Assembly (NCBI GenBank): GCA_946617655.1
Contig: CAMOKL010000032.1
Span: 1-14,905 of the forward strand
Length of the DNA stretch: 14,905 nucleotides
Source: Anaeroplasma sp902783745
GTDB taxonomy: Bacteria; Bacillota_I; Bacilli_A; Acholeplasmatales; Anaeroplasmataceae
Reading direction: 5' to 3'
This document shows positions 1 to 5,976 of this stretch, in pieces. The position numbers were made by a program, and so were the translations under genes. Under the pieces are notes generated by a model that worked only from the letters and a program-made list of their open reading frames with translations, did not search any database and was not told the origin of the DNA. Position 1 is the first letter of the stretch. The number at the start of each line of letters is the position of its first letter.

Positions 1-5
1 TTCTT

Positions 6-539
6 TTACTTTTCTACTACTTCTTTTACACGCTTTAATACTTTTTTATTCATATCGTCAGTTGGTTCAAAGCGATCAATTACATTACCTTCTCTATCAA
101 CTAAGAACTTTGTAAAATTCCATCTAACCTCATTATCTTTTGCGCCAGAAAGCTTCTTTAACATACTAATAGTTAAACCCTTACCCTTAAATGGAGCCTT
201 AGATTCTAAATACTTATATAATTCAATCTTGTTTTCTCCAATAATTTCAACCTTCTTATAACGAGGGAATGTTGTATGATATTTTAATGAACAGAATTGA
301 TTAATTTCTGCATCTGTTCCTGGGGCTTGATCTTTAAATTGGTTACAAGGAAAATCTAGAATTTCAAATCCTTTATCCTTAAATTCATCATACATAGCTT
401 GTAATCCTTCATAATGAGGAGTATATCCACATCCTGTTGCGGTATTAACAATTAATAATACCTTACCCTCATATTCATGTAAATCTACTAAACTACCATC
501 TTGTTTTAAAACTTTAATATCATAAAATTCTTTATTCAT
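6..539 (-). CDS. gpx: Glutathione peroxidase-family peroxidase, probably thioredoxin-dependent
   Basis: A 177-residue protein of the usual length for bacterial Gpx. It reduces hydrogen peroxide and organic hydroperoxides in the cytoplasm. The family signature is clear: peroxidatic Cys37 in NTATGCGYTP, then FPCNQF (64-68) with Gln71, and WNFTKF (140-145), giving the Cys-Gln-Trp-Asn tetrad. Cys83 in FCSLKYHTTFP sits where the resolving cysteine of non-selenium, thioredoxin-dependent members lies. The active site is an ordinary Cys codon, not TGA. The gene starts 18 nt after the trxA stop, so electron donor and peroxidase are probably made from one mRNA. Regulation is most likely by OhrR at the trxA promoter. 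Family assignment is firm; the use of thioredoxin is inferred from the resolving Cys and the operon. Confidence 0.95.
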   Translation of the reverse strand: MNKEFYDIKVLKQDGSLVDLHEYEGKVLLIVNTATGCGYTPHYEGLQAMYDEFKDKGFEILDFPCNQFKDQAPGTDAEINQFCSLKYHTTFPRYKKVEIIGENKIELYKYLESKAPFKGKGLTISMLKKLSGAKDNEVRWNFTKFLVDREGNVIDRFEPTDDMNKKVLKRVKEVVEK

Positions 540-557
540 AAAACTTAAATTCCTTTC

Positions 558-863
558 TTACTTTCCTAATAAATCTAATACCTTACGTTCAGGAATATAT
601 CCAACGCTTCTATTAGCAAGCTTACCATTTTCAAATACTAATAATGTAGGGATTGATTCAACACCATACTTGATTGCGACATCCTCATTATCATCAATAT
701 TCACCTTTAAAAAGCATACATCATTAACTTCTTCTGAAACCTTATCAACAATAGGCCCTAGCATTCTACAAGGTCCACACCATGGAGCCCATAAATCAAC
801 TAAAACCTTATTGCAGCTATTTAAAGCCTCATCTAATTCCTTACCGTTTACTTCTTTTACCAT
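558..863 (-). CDS. trxA: Thioredoxin
   Basis: A 101-residue, single-domain thioredoxin with the canonical WCGPC active site (Trp28, Cys29, Cys32) in DLWAPWCGPCRM and the cis-Pro region ESIPTLLVF near residue 70-78. It acts in the cytoplasm as a dithiol reductant, reduced by thioredoxin reductase (not in this window). The start ATG is supported by an AAGGAAGG ribosome binding site at 873-880, 9 nt upstream. It is first in a two-gene operon with the Gpx-type peroxidase, and its promoter carries an OhrR-box palindrome. This suggests it is a stress-induced thioredoxin dedicated to the peroxidase rather than the only housekeeping copy; that last point is inference. Confidence 0.97.
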   Translation of the reverse strand: MVKEVNGKELDEALNSCNKVLVDLWAPWCGPCRMLGPIVDKVSEEVNDVCFLKVNIDDNEDVAIKYGVESIPTLLVFENGKLANRSVGYIPERKVLDLLGK

Positions 864-910
864 ATATTAATACCTTCCTTATCTTAAAATTAGATTGTAC
901 ACAATTTGTT

Positions 911-925
911 TACGATTTAATTGTA
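911..925 (-). promoter_or_regulatory. OhrR operator overlapping the trxA -10
   Basis: The minus strand reads TACAATTAAATCGTA. This is one base from the perfect palindrome TACAATTAAATTGTA, which I recall as the half of the B. subtilis ohrA operator bound by OhrR. It covers the -10 and the probable start point, a classic repression position. A related pair of ATTGTAC(A/G)CAAT palindromes lies at 894-905 and 920-931, centred 26 bp apart, so a second dimer could bind downstream. Confidence 0.75.
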
Positions 926-948
926 CGCAATTCAATTTTATTTGTCAA
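920..948 (-). promoter_or_regulatory. Sigma-A-type promoter of trxA-gpx
   Basis: Read on the minus strand: a perfect -35 TTGACA (943-948), a 17-nt spacer and a -10 TACAAT (920-925, five of six to consensus). The start point would fall near 913, giving a leader of about 50 nt before the trxA ATG. Confidence 0.85.
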
Positions 949-974
949 TAATATTTTTAAAAAAATTTTTTATT

Positions 975-1004
975 AAAAAAGATGACTGAAAAAAATCAGT
1001 CATC
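975..1004 (-). terminator. Intrinsic terminator of ohrR
   Basis: A perfect 9-bp stem, GATGACTGA (981-989) with TCAGTCATC (996-1004), closes a 6-nt loop. On the minus strand it is followed by six T (975-980). It separates ohrR from the trxA promoter, so the two are distinct transcripts. Confidence 0.93.
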
Positions 1005-1018
1005 AATTTTACCATTTA

Positions 1019-1456
1019 TTATTCTTCATTTACATTACCAAGCATCTTATATAAAATCTTGTATAATGTTTCAAATTCTTCTTTTGATAACGCAACACAT
1101 TTTCCCATTTCCTTAGGGACCATTAATGCCTTATCACGTAAATCCATACCTAACTTTGTTATTTCAACATTTAAGTTTCTTTCATCATCCTTACTTCTTG
1201 TTCTTTTAATATATCCTTTTTCCTCAAGCTTTTTTAAAAGTGGAGTAAGAGTACCTGAATCTAAATATAAATGTTCTCCTAATGATTTAACATTCATTTG
1301 TTTATGCTCCCACATTACCATCATACAAATATATTGAGTATATGTTAAATCTAGTTTTTCTAAAAATGGTTTATACTTTCTTGTTGTTTCTTTAGCAACA
1401 GCGTATAAGGGGAAGCATATTTGGTTTTCTAATTTTAAACTATCATACTTATCCAT
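1019..1456 (-). CDS. ohrR: OhrR-type MarR-family organic hydroperoxide sensor/repressor
   Basis: A 145-residue winged-helix MarR protein with strong OhrR marks: ENQICFPLY with the reactive Cys14 (B. subtilis Cys15), and Tyr28 and Tyr39 at the positions of the two tyrosines that bond the oxidised cysteine. The recognition region YLDSGTLTPLLKKLE (64-78) and wing RSKDDER (87-93) are typical. OhrR is a dimeric repressor released by organic peroxides through oxidation of the N-terminal Cys. A further Cys120 near the C terminus raises the possibility of a 2-Cys mechanism as in Xanthomonas OhrR. RBS AAAGGAT is at 1466-1472. No ohrA gene is seen in the window; the likely targets are its own gene and trxA-gpx, because both promoters carry matching boxes. 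Confidence 0.92.
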   Translation of the reverse strand: MDKYDSLKLENQICFPLYAVAKETTRKYKPFLEKLDLTYTQYICMMVMWEHKQMNVKSLGEHLYLDSGTLTPLLKKLEEKGYIKRTRSKDDERNLNVEITKLGMDLRDKALMVPKEMGKCVALSKEEFETLYKILYKMLGNVNEE

Positions 1457-1482
1457 AACTAAAACATCCTTTTTTTCTTATA

Positions 1483-1516
1483 ATTATATCAAATAATTTT
1501 ATACAATTAAATAGTA
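1483..1516 (-). promoter_or_regulatory. ohrR promoter with OhrR box
   Basis: On the minus strand a -10 TATAAT lies at 1483-1488. The -35 region, 17 nt upstream (1506-1511), is poor, but it is covered by an imperfect 15-bp palindrome at 1502-1516 (plus strand TACAATTAAATAGTA), one base from the ideal OhrR box. This predicts negative autoregulation. The gap to the upstream GH105 stop is only 5 bp from the box, so this promoter lies in the whole of the available intergenic space. Confidence 0.7.
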
Positions 1517-1520
1517 TGTT

Positions 1521-3017
1521 TCATTTTAAAAATTCAGTATATGCCATAACAAATGGCCCAGTACCTTTCGCATCATCAGAACCTACTTTTTCTGCTAAAT
1601 AATATTCTACGCTACCATCTCTATATAATCTATTTTCTGGTCCTAGTCCACATGTTATACAAATATCTTTTAATTTATTTAAATTACTATCATATGAATG
1701 ATTATATACACCCTTATATATATCATCACCTATACCATATAAATTTTGAGATATATAATTTAGTCTTTCTGATTTCATTAATGTATATGCAATCATTAAT
1801 GAACCACTAGATTCTAAATAATTAGATATTAAAGTATCACTATTATAATCACTATTTAAATACTTTAAATATTTACTATATGATATATAATAACTAGTTT
1901 TTCCTTTATCTATAACCTGATAAAACATATTAGTAGTATCATCTTTATATTTTAATATAGATATAAGTCCATCTTCTAGCATTGATTTTAAATCTGTTTG
2001 GTAATTTAGAGGAAAATACTCAATTGAATCTGCAAGTGATGTTAAAAGCCATCCCATGCTTCTTAACCAAAATGATTTAGAATTACCTGTATATGAATCA
2101 CTCCAAAATATTTTAGAGCTAGTATTATATGCAGTATCATGACAATGATAATATAATCCTGTATTACTATCCTTCATATATTCTTTTATGTAAATATATT
2201 GATTATATACTTGTTTATAAATATCATCTATATTAAACATTTTTGCATATTGTAATAAGAATGGTACATACATATACATACCATCTAACCATATTTGGTT
2301 TTTATATGAATATTTATGAGAATAATTAATGCCATTTAAGGTTTTTGGTAATAATTCTTCATTTGTTAATTGGTTATATGTATATATTATTGCGTTAAGG
2401 TATCTATTATCATGTGTATAATTATATAATCTATATAATATATTAGATTCACAAATAGTATCTAATTCTCCAGTTTTAAATCCATCACTATTAGAATAAT
2501 AATTACCATCAGTGTCTAAATAATAAGATATAAAATCACCATTACTATTAATAAAATAATTTACATAATTAATTACAAAATCATAATAATATTCTTTATT
2601 AGGATTTGAATCTGCGTAATCTAAAATAGATTTTAAAAATACACCATCTATATAATTCCATCTTCCTTTAAAGCCTTCTTTATTCCATGAAGGTATAAAG
2701 GAATCTGTTTTATCTATTAGTGAATTAATATATGAATCTAATTGATACTCATTTTTATAATCATTAGTTGTTGTAATATCGTCTTTTGTTGTAGTAATTA
2801 AATCACTTGTTGTAATATCATCTACTGTTGTAGTAACTAAATCACTTGTTGTTGTACTTGTTAAAATAATATTTGTTGTCGTATCTAATGAATTAGTTGT
2901 TATAGTAGCTGATGTTATATCTTTATTATTTGTACTTATTTTATTGTTATCAGTTAGAGTACAAGATGATAGTAACAATAAAGATATTAACGGTAAAGCA
3001 AATCTTTTAATTCTCAT
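1521..3017 (-). CDS. GH105-family unsaturated glucuronyl/galacturonyl hydrolase, surface lipoprotein
   Basis: 498 residues. Residues 1-19 form a lipoprotein signal ending in the lipobox LLSSC (Cys19), so the enzyme is probably tethered outside the membrane. Residues about 28-86 are a Thr/Asp-rich linker with imperfect repeats of TTSDLxTTTxDDIT. The catalytic (alpha/alpha)6 domain runs from about 95 to 498. GH105 landmarks are GRWNYIDGVF (118-127), WLDGMYMYVPFL (243-254) with Asp245 at the place of the catalytic Asp of YteR, FWLRSMGWLL (316-325), ESSGSLMIAY (402-411) and the C-terminal CGLGPENRLYRDGSVEYYL. The family removes the 4,5-unsaturated uronic sugar left by pectate or rhamnogalacturonan lyases. 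The ATG overlaps the stop of the preceding gene (ATGA), and there is no good separate RBS, so translation is probably coupled. Exact substrate (galacturonyl, rhamnogalacturonyl or glucuronyl) is not decided by the sequence. Confidence 0.85.
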   Translation of the reverse strand: MRIKRFALPLISLLLLSSCTLTDNNKISTNNKDITSATITTNSLDTTTNIILTSTTTSDLVTTTVDDITTSDLITTTKDDITTTNDYKNEYQLDSYINSLIDKTDSFIPSWNKEGFKGRWNYIDGVFLKSILDYADSNPNKEYYYDFVINYVNYFINSNGDFISYYLDTDGNYYSNSDGFKTGELDTICESNILYRLYNYTHDNRYLNAIIYTYNQLTNEELLPKTLNGINYSHKYSYKNQIWLDGMYMYVPFLLQYAKMFNIDDIYKQVYNQYIYIKEYMKDSNTGLYYHCHDTAYNTSSKIFWSDSYTGNSKSFWLRSMGWLLTSLADSIEYFPLNYQTDLKSMLEDGLISILKYKDDTTNMFYQVIDKGKTSYYISYSKYLKYLNSDYNSDTLISNYLESSGSLMIAYTLMKSERLNYISQNLYGIGDDIYKGVYNHSYDSNLNKLKDICITCGLGPENRLYRDGSVEYYLAEKVGSDDAKGTGPFVMAYTEFLK

Positions 3018-3496
3018 ATTTTTTCTTCAATAAATTTTAAATAATCTAAAGCTTTTTTAGTTAAAACTTCAAAGCCAAAATATTTTAAAATCTCTCTATA
3101 AAGCTCTTCGCCTTTCTTATTTAATGATGCCGCAAGATTTACCATTTCTTGATATGGTACATCATAAATAGTTCTTTTTATACCAACTCTTAAATAATCA
3201 ACATTAAATGTGCCTTCTTTAGGCCATAAAACTATATCATATAAATTATCTGTAATTGTAAACCCAAGTTTTTTAATTTCATTATCAATAATTGTTTGAG
3301 CTTTTTCTCTTATTCTATCAACACCAAATGATGTTCTTAATCTTAATTTTAAAATATTCATTGTAATAGGGGCTTCTTTATTAACAATATCTATTAAGAG
3401 CTCATCGAGTTTTTGATAAGCTTTTGTACTACCTTGATATAAATCATCTAAACTAATTTTTTTGATTTTCGCAAATTCATACTTTATTTCTTTCAT
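3014..3496 (-). CDS. Stand-alone DUF3320-like small protein
   Basis: 160 residues, no signal or membrane segment. Residues about 25-160 resemble the DUF3320 module usually found at the C-terminal end of very large DUF4011/helicase-nuclease proteins: a helical start (KEAPITMNILKLRLRTSFGVDRIREKAQTII in two pieces), a middle section around WPKEG and an end DVPYQEMVNLAASL...LYREILKYFGF. Here the module stands alone. The start is supported by GGAGGA 10 nt upstream. It is the first gene of an operon with the GH105 lipoprotein and overlaps it by 4 nt. Its function is not known, and nothing ties it to pectin use except position. The family match is from memory of the motif pattern and should be checked. 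Confidence 0.6.
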   Translation of the reverse strand: MKEIKYEFAKIKKISLDDLYQGSTKAYQKLDELLIDIVNKEAPITMNILKLRLRTSFGVDRIREKAQTIIDNEIKKLGFTITDNLYDIVLWPKEGTFNVDYLRVGIKRTIYDVPYQEMVNLAASLNKKGEELYREILKYFGFEVLTKKALDYLKFIEEKI

Positions 3497-3533
3497 CGTC
3501 TAAATTCCTCCATCAGGTTTTTTATTTAATTTA

Positions 3534-3572
3534 ATTATATAGTTATATTTATTAAAATGATAGCGTTTTTAA
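3534..3572 (-). promoter_or_regulatory. Promoter of the DUF3320-GH105 operon with a cre-like site
   Basis: On the minus strand a -10 TATAAT lies at 3534-3539; the -35 (about 3557-3562, TATCAT) is weak. The sequence at 3558-3572, read on the minus strand as TTAAAAACGCTATCA, fits the cre consensus WTGNAANCGNWNNCW at all but one fixed position (A for G at the third base). It overlaps the -35, where CcpA would repress. The mismatch is at a usually conserved base, so this is only suggestive. Confidence 0.4.
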
Positions 3573-3628
3573 CAAATTTTCACATAAAAAAATGTAAATA
3601 ATACGATTATTTGGACTTATAATACACT

Positions 3629-3830
3629 TGTTCTTACAAAAGAACCTAGAAATAAAGAAATACTCAAAGCATCAAATATACTTTCTCCCCAATTACAAAT
3701 TTATTCGATGTTATTTATGTTATATTTATCTTTTCACCTTTTTGAGAAGTCTTAACATAAATGGTATTTCTTTACTTCCCCCTAATTTCATTTTTCATTT
3801 TTCTAAAAAGCCAATTGAGGCTTTTTTATT
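3629..3830 (+). ncRNA. Candidate small RNA, unit A of a three-unit tandem array
   Basis: A transcription unit without a credible ORF. The -10 TATAAT is at 3618-3623, preceded by a TAAATA/TACG block (3595-3605) that recurs at the same distance before unit B. The RNA would begin near 3629 with a small hairpin, GTTCT/AGAAC. A C-rich single-stranded block TCTCCCC is at 3684-3690 inside a loop closed by a short GCATC/GATGT stem (3669-3673 with 3706-3710 approximately). A second C-rich run, TTCCCCC, is at 3776-3782. It ends in the terminator at 3805-3827. It shares layout with units B and C but little sequence outside the promoter and the TCTCCCCAA core, so its membership of the family is less certain. 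Confidence 0.5.
3805..3830 (+). terminator. Intrinsic terminator of unit A
   Basis: Stem AAAAAGCC (3805-3812) with GGCTTTTT (3819-3826), 6-nt loop, running into a T tract and further T-rich sequence to 3834. Confidence 0.85.
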
Positions 3831-3925
3831 TTTTCTTGAAAAATTAAATAAAATATCACATAATTTTCAAAAATATTTTTATAAAATATTATAAATACTA
3901 CGTTATTCTTTTTATATACTATAAG

Positions 3926-4100
3926 TGTCTTAAAGAAAGGTAAGAACAAGAAAGGTGGATAGAAGATCCTGTTTAATATTTAAGTAATTCTCCCCAAAAA
4001 AACACATGAAACTAACAAAGAAATAACATCAAAAACACAAGTAATAAAAACTTAAATATTAATCAGAAAAAACCCAGGAACTTTTTTTCCTGGATTTTTT
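3926..4100 (+). ncRNA. Candidate small RNA, unit B, with a C-rich loop on a 12-bp stem
   Basis: The -10 TATACT is at 3915-3920, with start near 3926 in a GTGTCT block shared with unit C. A perfect 12-bp stem, TTAATATTTAAG (3973-3984) with CTTAAATATTAA (4051-4062), closes a 66-nt A-rich loop that lacks G-rich partners. The loop holds TCTCCCC at 3989-3995 followed by AAAAAAACACAT (3996-4007), 18 of 19 bases identical to unit C. A terminator ends the unit at 4100. No ORF with a sensible start survives; a 10-codon GTG frame at 3956 after AAGAAAG is the only one near an SD-like run. The open UCUCCCC block is complementary to a strong Shine-Dalgarno sequence, as in several Bacillota regulatory RNAs. 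Confidence 0.65.
4074..4100 (+). terminator. Intrinsic terminator of unit B
   Basis: Stem CCAGGAA (4074-4080) with TTCCTGG (4087-4093), 6-nt loop, followed by ATTTTTT (4094-4100). The A-run before the stem makes it symmetric, so it could also stop minus-strand transcription. Confidence 0.93.
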
Positions 4101-4236
4101 AATTCTTTTTAAAACTATATATAATATAGTTTTATTCGGACGTTAGTATAATTTTTTTCATAATTTTCACATTTTTTACAAATAGTTTAACTTTATTTAT
4201 AAGTATTTTGTCGATAATTAAATTGTATACTATTAG

Positions 4237-4370
4237 TGTCTAAAAAAAGACAACAAAATAACATATTAGGCTTTAATACATAACAAATTCATTTTCTCTC
4301 CCCAAACAAACACATATAAAGCTTAATATAAAAAGGAAATGCCAGAACTTTTTTCTGGCATTTTCTTTTT
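4237..4370 (+). ncRNA. Candidate small RNA, unit C, with a C-rich loop on a 13-bp stem
   Basis: The -10 TATACT is at 4226-4231, followed by AGTGTCT as in unit B. A 5' mini-hairpin GTCT/AGAC follows at 4237-4251. A 13-bp stem with a single G-U pair, ATATTAGGCTTTA (4263-4275) with TAAAGCTTAATAT (4317-4329), closes a 41-nt loop holding TCTCCCC at 4297-4303 and AAACAAACACAT at 4304-4315. The stem sequence differs from unit B, yet the pairing is kept. That pattern is expected of a selected RNA fold, not of a simple sequence repeat. The terminator at 4337-4370 ends the unit. Confidence 0.65.
4337..4370. terminator. Bidirectional terminator between unit C and serS
   Basis: Stem AAATGCCAGAA (4337-4347) with TTCTGGCATTT (4353-4363), 5-nt loop, T-rich on the plus side (4361-4371) and T-rich on the minus side (4330-4334). 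It lies 14 nt after the serS stop, so it probably serves both transcripts. Its loop and upper stem (AGAACTTTTTT) resemble the unit B terminator. Confidence 0.93.
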
Positions 4371-4377
4371 TATTTTA

Positions 4378-5664
4378 TTAGTGCTTTGGTGTAAGCTTTT
4401 TTAAACCACCCATATATGGCTGTAATGCAAGAGGTACATTGATTGAACCATCTTCATTATAATTATTTTCAATAACTGCGATTAAACCTCTTGGGGATGC
4501 AACTACTGTATTATTTAATGTATGTACTAAATATGTACCATCCTTGCCCTTTGTACGGATACCTAATCTTCTAGATTGTGCATCTCCTAAAGTTGAACAA
4601 GAACCAACCTCAAAATACTTCTTCTGTCTTGGAGACCAAGCTTCAACATCACAAGACTTAACCTTTAAGTCTGCAAGGTCACCTGTACAGCATTCAAGTG
4701 TTCTTACAGGAACATCTAATGAACGGAAGAATTCTACTGTATATGACCACATCTTGTTATAATAATCCATTGATTCTTCTGGCTTACAAATAACAATCAT
4801 TTCTTCTTTTTCGAATTGATGTACACGGTATAGACCTCTTTCTTCGATACCATGAGCACCAACTTCCTTACGGAAGCATGGAGAATATGATGTAAGCTTT
4901 AATGGTAATTCATCTTCTTTAATGATTTGGCCTTTAAATCTACCAATCATAGAATGTTCTGATGTACCAATAAGATATAAATCTTCACCTTGAATCTTAT
5001 ACATCATGCCTTCCATTTCAGCAAAAGACATAACACCTGTTACAACATCAGAGTGAATCATGAATGGAGGTATACAATATGTGAATCCCTTATTAATCAT
5101 GAAATCTCTTGCGTATGATAGCATTGCAGAATGTAATCTTGCGATATCACCACATAAATAATAGAATCCATTACCAGAAGTTCTTCCTGCAGATTCCTTA
5201 TCTAATCCATCAAATCTTTGGATGATATCTGCATGATAAGGAATTTCATATGGTGGTACTACTGGCTCACCAAATCTTTCGTTTTCTACATTTTCACTAT
5301 CATCACGACCAACAGGTACACTTTTATCTACAATATTTGGAATAACATACATTCTCTTTTGAAGCTCTTCTTGTAAAGATGGAAGCTTATCATCAAGCTC
5401 TTTAATCTTTAAATCATATCCACCTAAAGAATCCTTCATCTTCATTGCTTCATCCTTTTTGCCTTCACGCATTAATTGTCCGATAGCCTTTGAATCCTTA
5501 TTCTTTTGTGCCTTTAAAGTTTCAACCTCAGTCTTAATTGCTCTAATTTCCTTATCTAATTCAATTACTTCATCAACTAAAACTAATTTTTCATCTTGGA
5601 ATTTCTTCTTAATGTTTTCCTTTACTAATTCTTTATTTTCTCTTACAAATTTAATGTCTAACAT
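4378..5664 (-). CDS. serS: Seryl-tRNA synthetase
   Basis: 428 residues, complete. It charges tRNA-Ser with serine. Residues 1-110 form the tRNA-binding antiparallel coiled coil. The class II catalytic core follows: GTSEHSMIGRF (233-243), motif 2 FRKEVGAHGIEERGLYRVHQF (264-284, invariant Arg265 and the Glu275-Arg276 pair) and motif 3 around LNNTVVASPRG (383-393, Arg392). The motif 2 loop and the stretch RTSGNGFYYLCGDIARLHS (161-179) differ from the common E. coli/B. subtilis form; I recognise them as the second SerRS lineage found in many anaerobic Firmicutes. RBS AAAGGAGAT gives a clear start. Expression is controlled by the T-box leader. Confidence 0.96.
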   Translation of the reverse strand: MLDIKFVRENKELVKENIKKKFQDEKLVLVDEVIELDKEIRAIKTEVETLKAQKNKDSKAIGQLMREGKKDEAMKMKDSLGGYDLKIKELDDKLPSLQEELQKRMYVIPNIVDKSVPVGRDDSENVENERFGEPVVPPYEIPYHADIIQRFDGLDKESAGRTSGNGFYYLCGDIARLHSAMLSYARDFMINKGFTYCIPPFMIHSDVVTGVMSFAEMEGMMYKIQGEDLYLIGTSEHSMIGRFKGQIIKEDELPLKLTSYSPCFRKEVGAHGIEERGLYRVHQFEKEEMIVICKPEESMDYYNKMWSYTVEFFRSLDVPVRTLECCTGDLADLKVKSCDVEAWSPRQKKYFEVGSCSTLGDAQSRRLGIRTKGKDGTYLVHTLNNTVVASPRGLIAVIENNYNEDGSINVPLALQPYMGGLKKLTPKH

Positions 5665-5683
5665 GATATTATCTCCTTTAATT

Positions 5684-5714
5684 TATAAAAAAAGCCCTTA
5701 GAAAAAATCTAAGG
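5684..5714 (-). terminator. T-box regulatory terminator
   Basis: Stem CCTTAGA (5696-5702) with TCTAAGG (5708-5714), 5-nt loop, followed on the minus strand by GGGC and seven T. The antiterminator formed with the T-box sequence competes with it. Confidence 0.92.
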
Positions 5715-5896
5715 ACGGAATTACCGCGGTGCCACCTTATTTCCTGCATAAGCAAGCTCTCTATCCAATATCGTAGGACCTACGTTTTCTTATCGTGGTT
5801 TGATTCATCTACCATACATACCATATCTCACCAAACTATGGCTCTCTTAAATGCATTAAATAAATTACTATTTCCAGTCTCTTAAGAAAATATAAC
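5684..5896 (-). promoter_or_regulatory. T-box leader of serS
   Basis: On the minus strand the hallmark T-box sequence AAGGTGGCACCGCGG is at 5724-5738, before a terminator at 5684-5714. Upstream is Stem I with a distal CCATA/TATGG hairpin (about 5821-5843). The specifier region reads GAATCAAACC near 5796-5805, which would give codon UCA (5801-5803), a serine codon. Uncharged tRNA-Ser pairing with UCA and with the TGGC bulge would favour the antiterminator and switch serS on. The specifier call rests on position and codon sense; I did not fold the full stem. Confidence 0.93.
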
Positions 5897-5902
5897 ACAA
5901 TT

Positions 5903-5930
5903 ATTATAACATAATATCTCTTAAATTCAA
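5903..5930 (-). promoter_or_regulatory. Promoter of the serS leader
   Basis: Minus strand -35 TTGAAT (5925-5930), 16-nt spacer, -10 TATAAT (5903-5908). Start would be near 5896, just before Stem I. Confidence 0.65.
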
Positions 5931-5942
5931 GATTATTAAAAC

Positions 5943-5970
5943 AAAATAAAGCAGGAGTAAACCTCCTGCT
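5943..5970 (-). terminator. Terminator of the ABC exporter operon
   Basis: Perfect 8-bp stem AGCAGGAG (5950-5957) with CTCCTGCT (5963-5970) and a 5-nt loop, followed on the minus strand by TTATTTTG. It lies 6 nt after the permease stop. Confidence 0.88.
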
Positions 5971-5976
5971 AAAATT

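Larger units (their letters stand above)
3575..4370 (+). repeat. Tandem array of three related transcription units, about 300-bp period
   Basis: The -10 elements lie at 3618, 3915 and 4226, i.e. 297 and 311 bp apart. Each unit has the order AATTTTCA motif (3575, 3862, 4162), -10, 5' hairpin or GTGTCT block, TCTCCCC loop, terminator. Units B and C are the closest pair. The array fills the whole gene-free stretch between the DUF3320-GH105 operon and serS. Confidence 0.6.

Noticed and set aside
426..432. Selenocysteine in the Gpx active site
   Set aside because: The codon at residue 37 is an ordinary TGT, not TGA.
3628..3894. An 88-codon plus-strand open frame with a TTG start in the gene-free region
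   Set aside because: It begins at the predicted RNA start with no ribosome binding site, runs straight through the terminator hairpin at 3805-3827, and its Phe/Ile/Lys-rich composition is what AT-rich non-coding DNA gives.
3956..3988. A 10-codon GTG-started peptide in unit B
   Set aside because: SD-like bases are weak, it has no counterpart in unit C, and its end lies in the conserved stem.
3575..4370. CRISPR array
   Set aside because: The repeats are about 300 bp apart, include promoters and terminators, and there are no short direct repeats with regular spacers.
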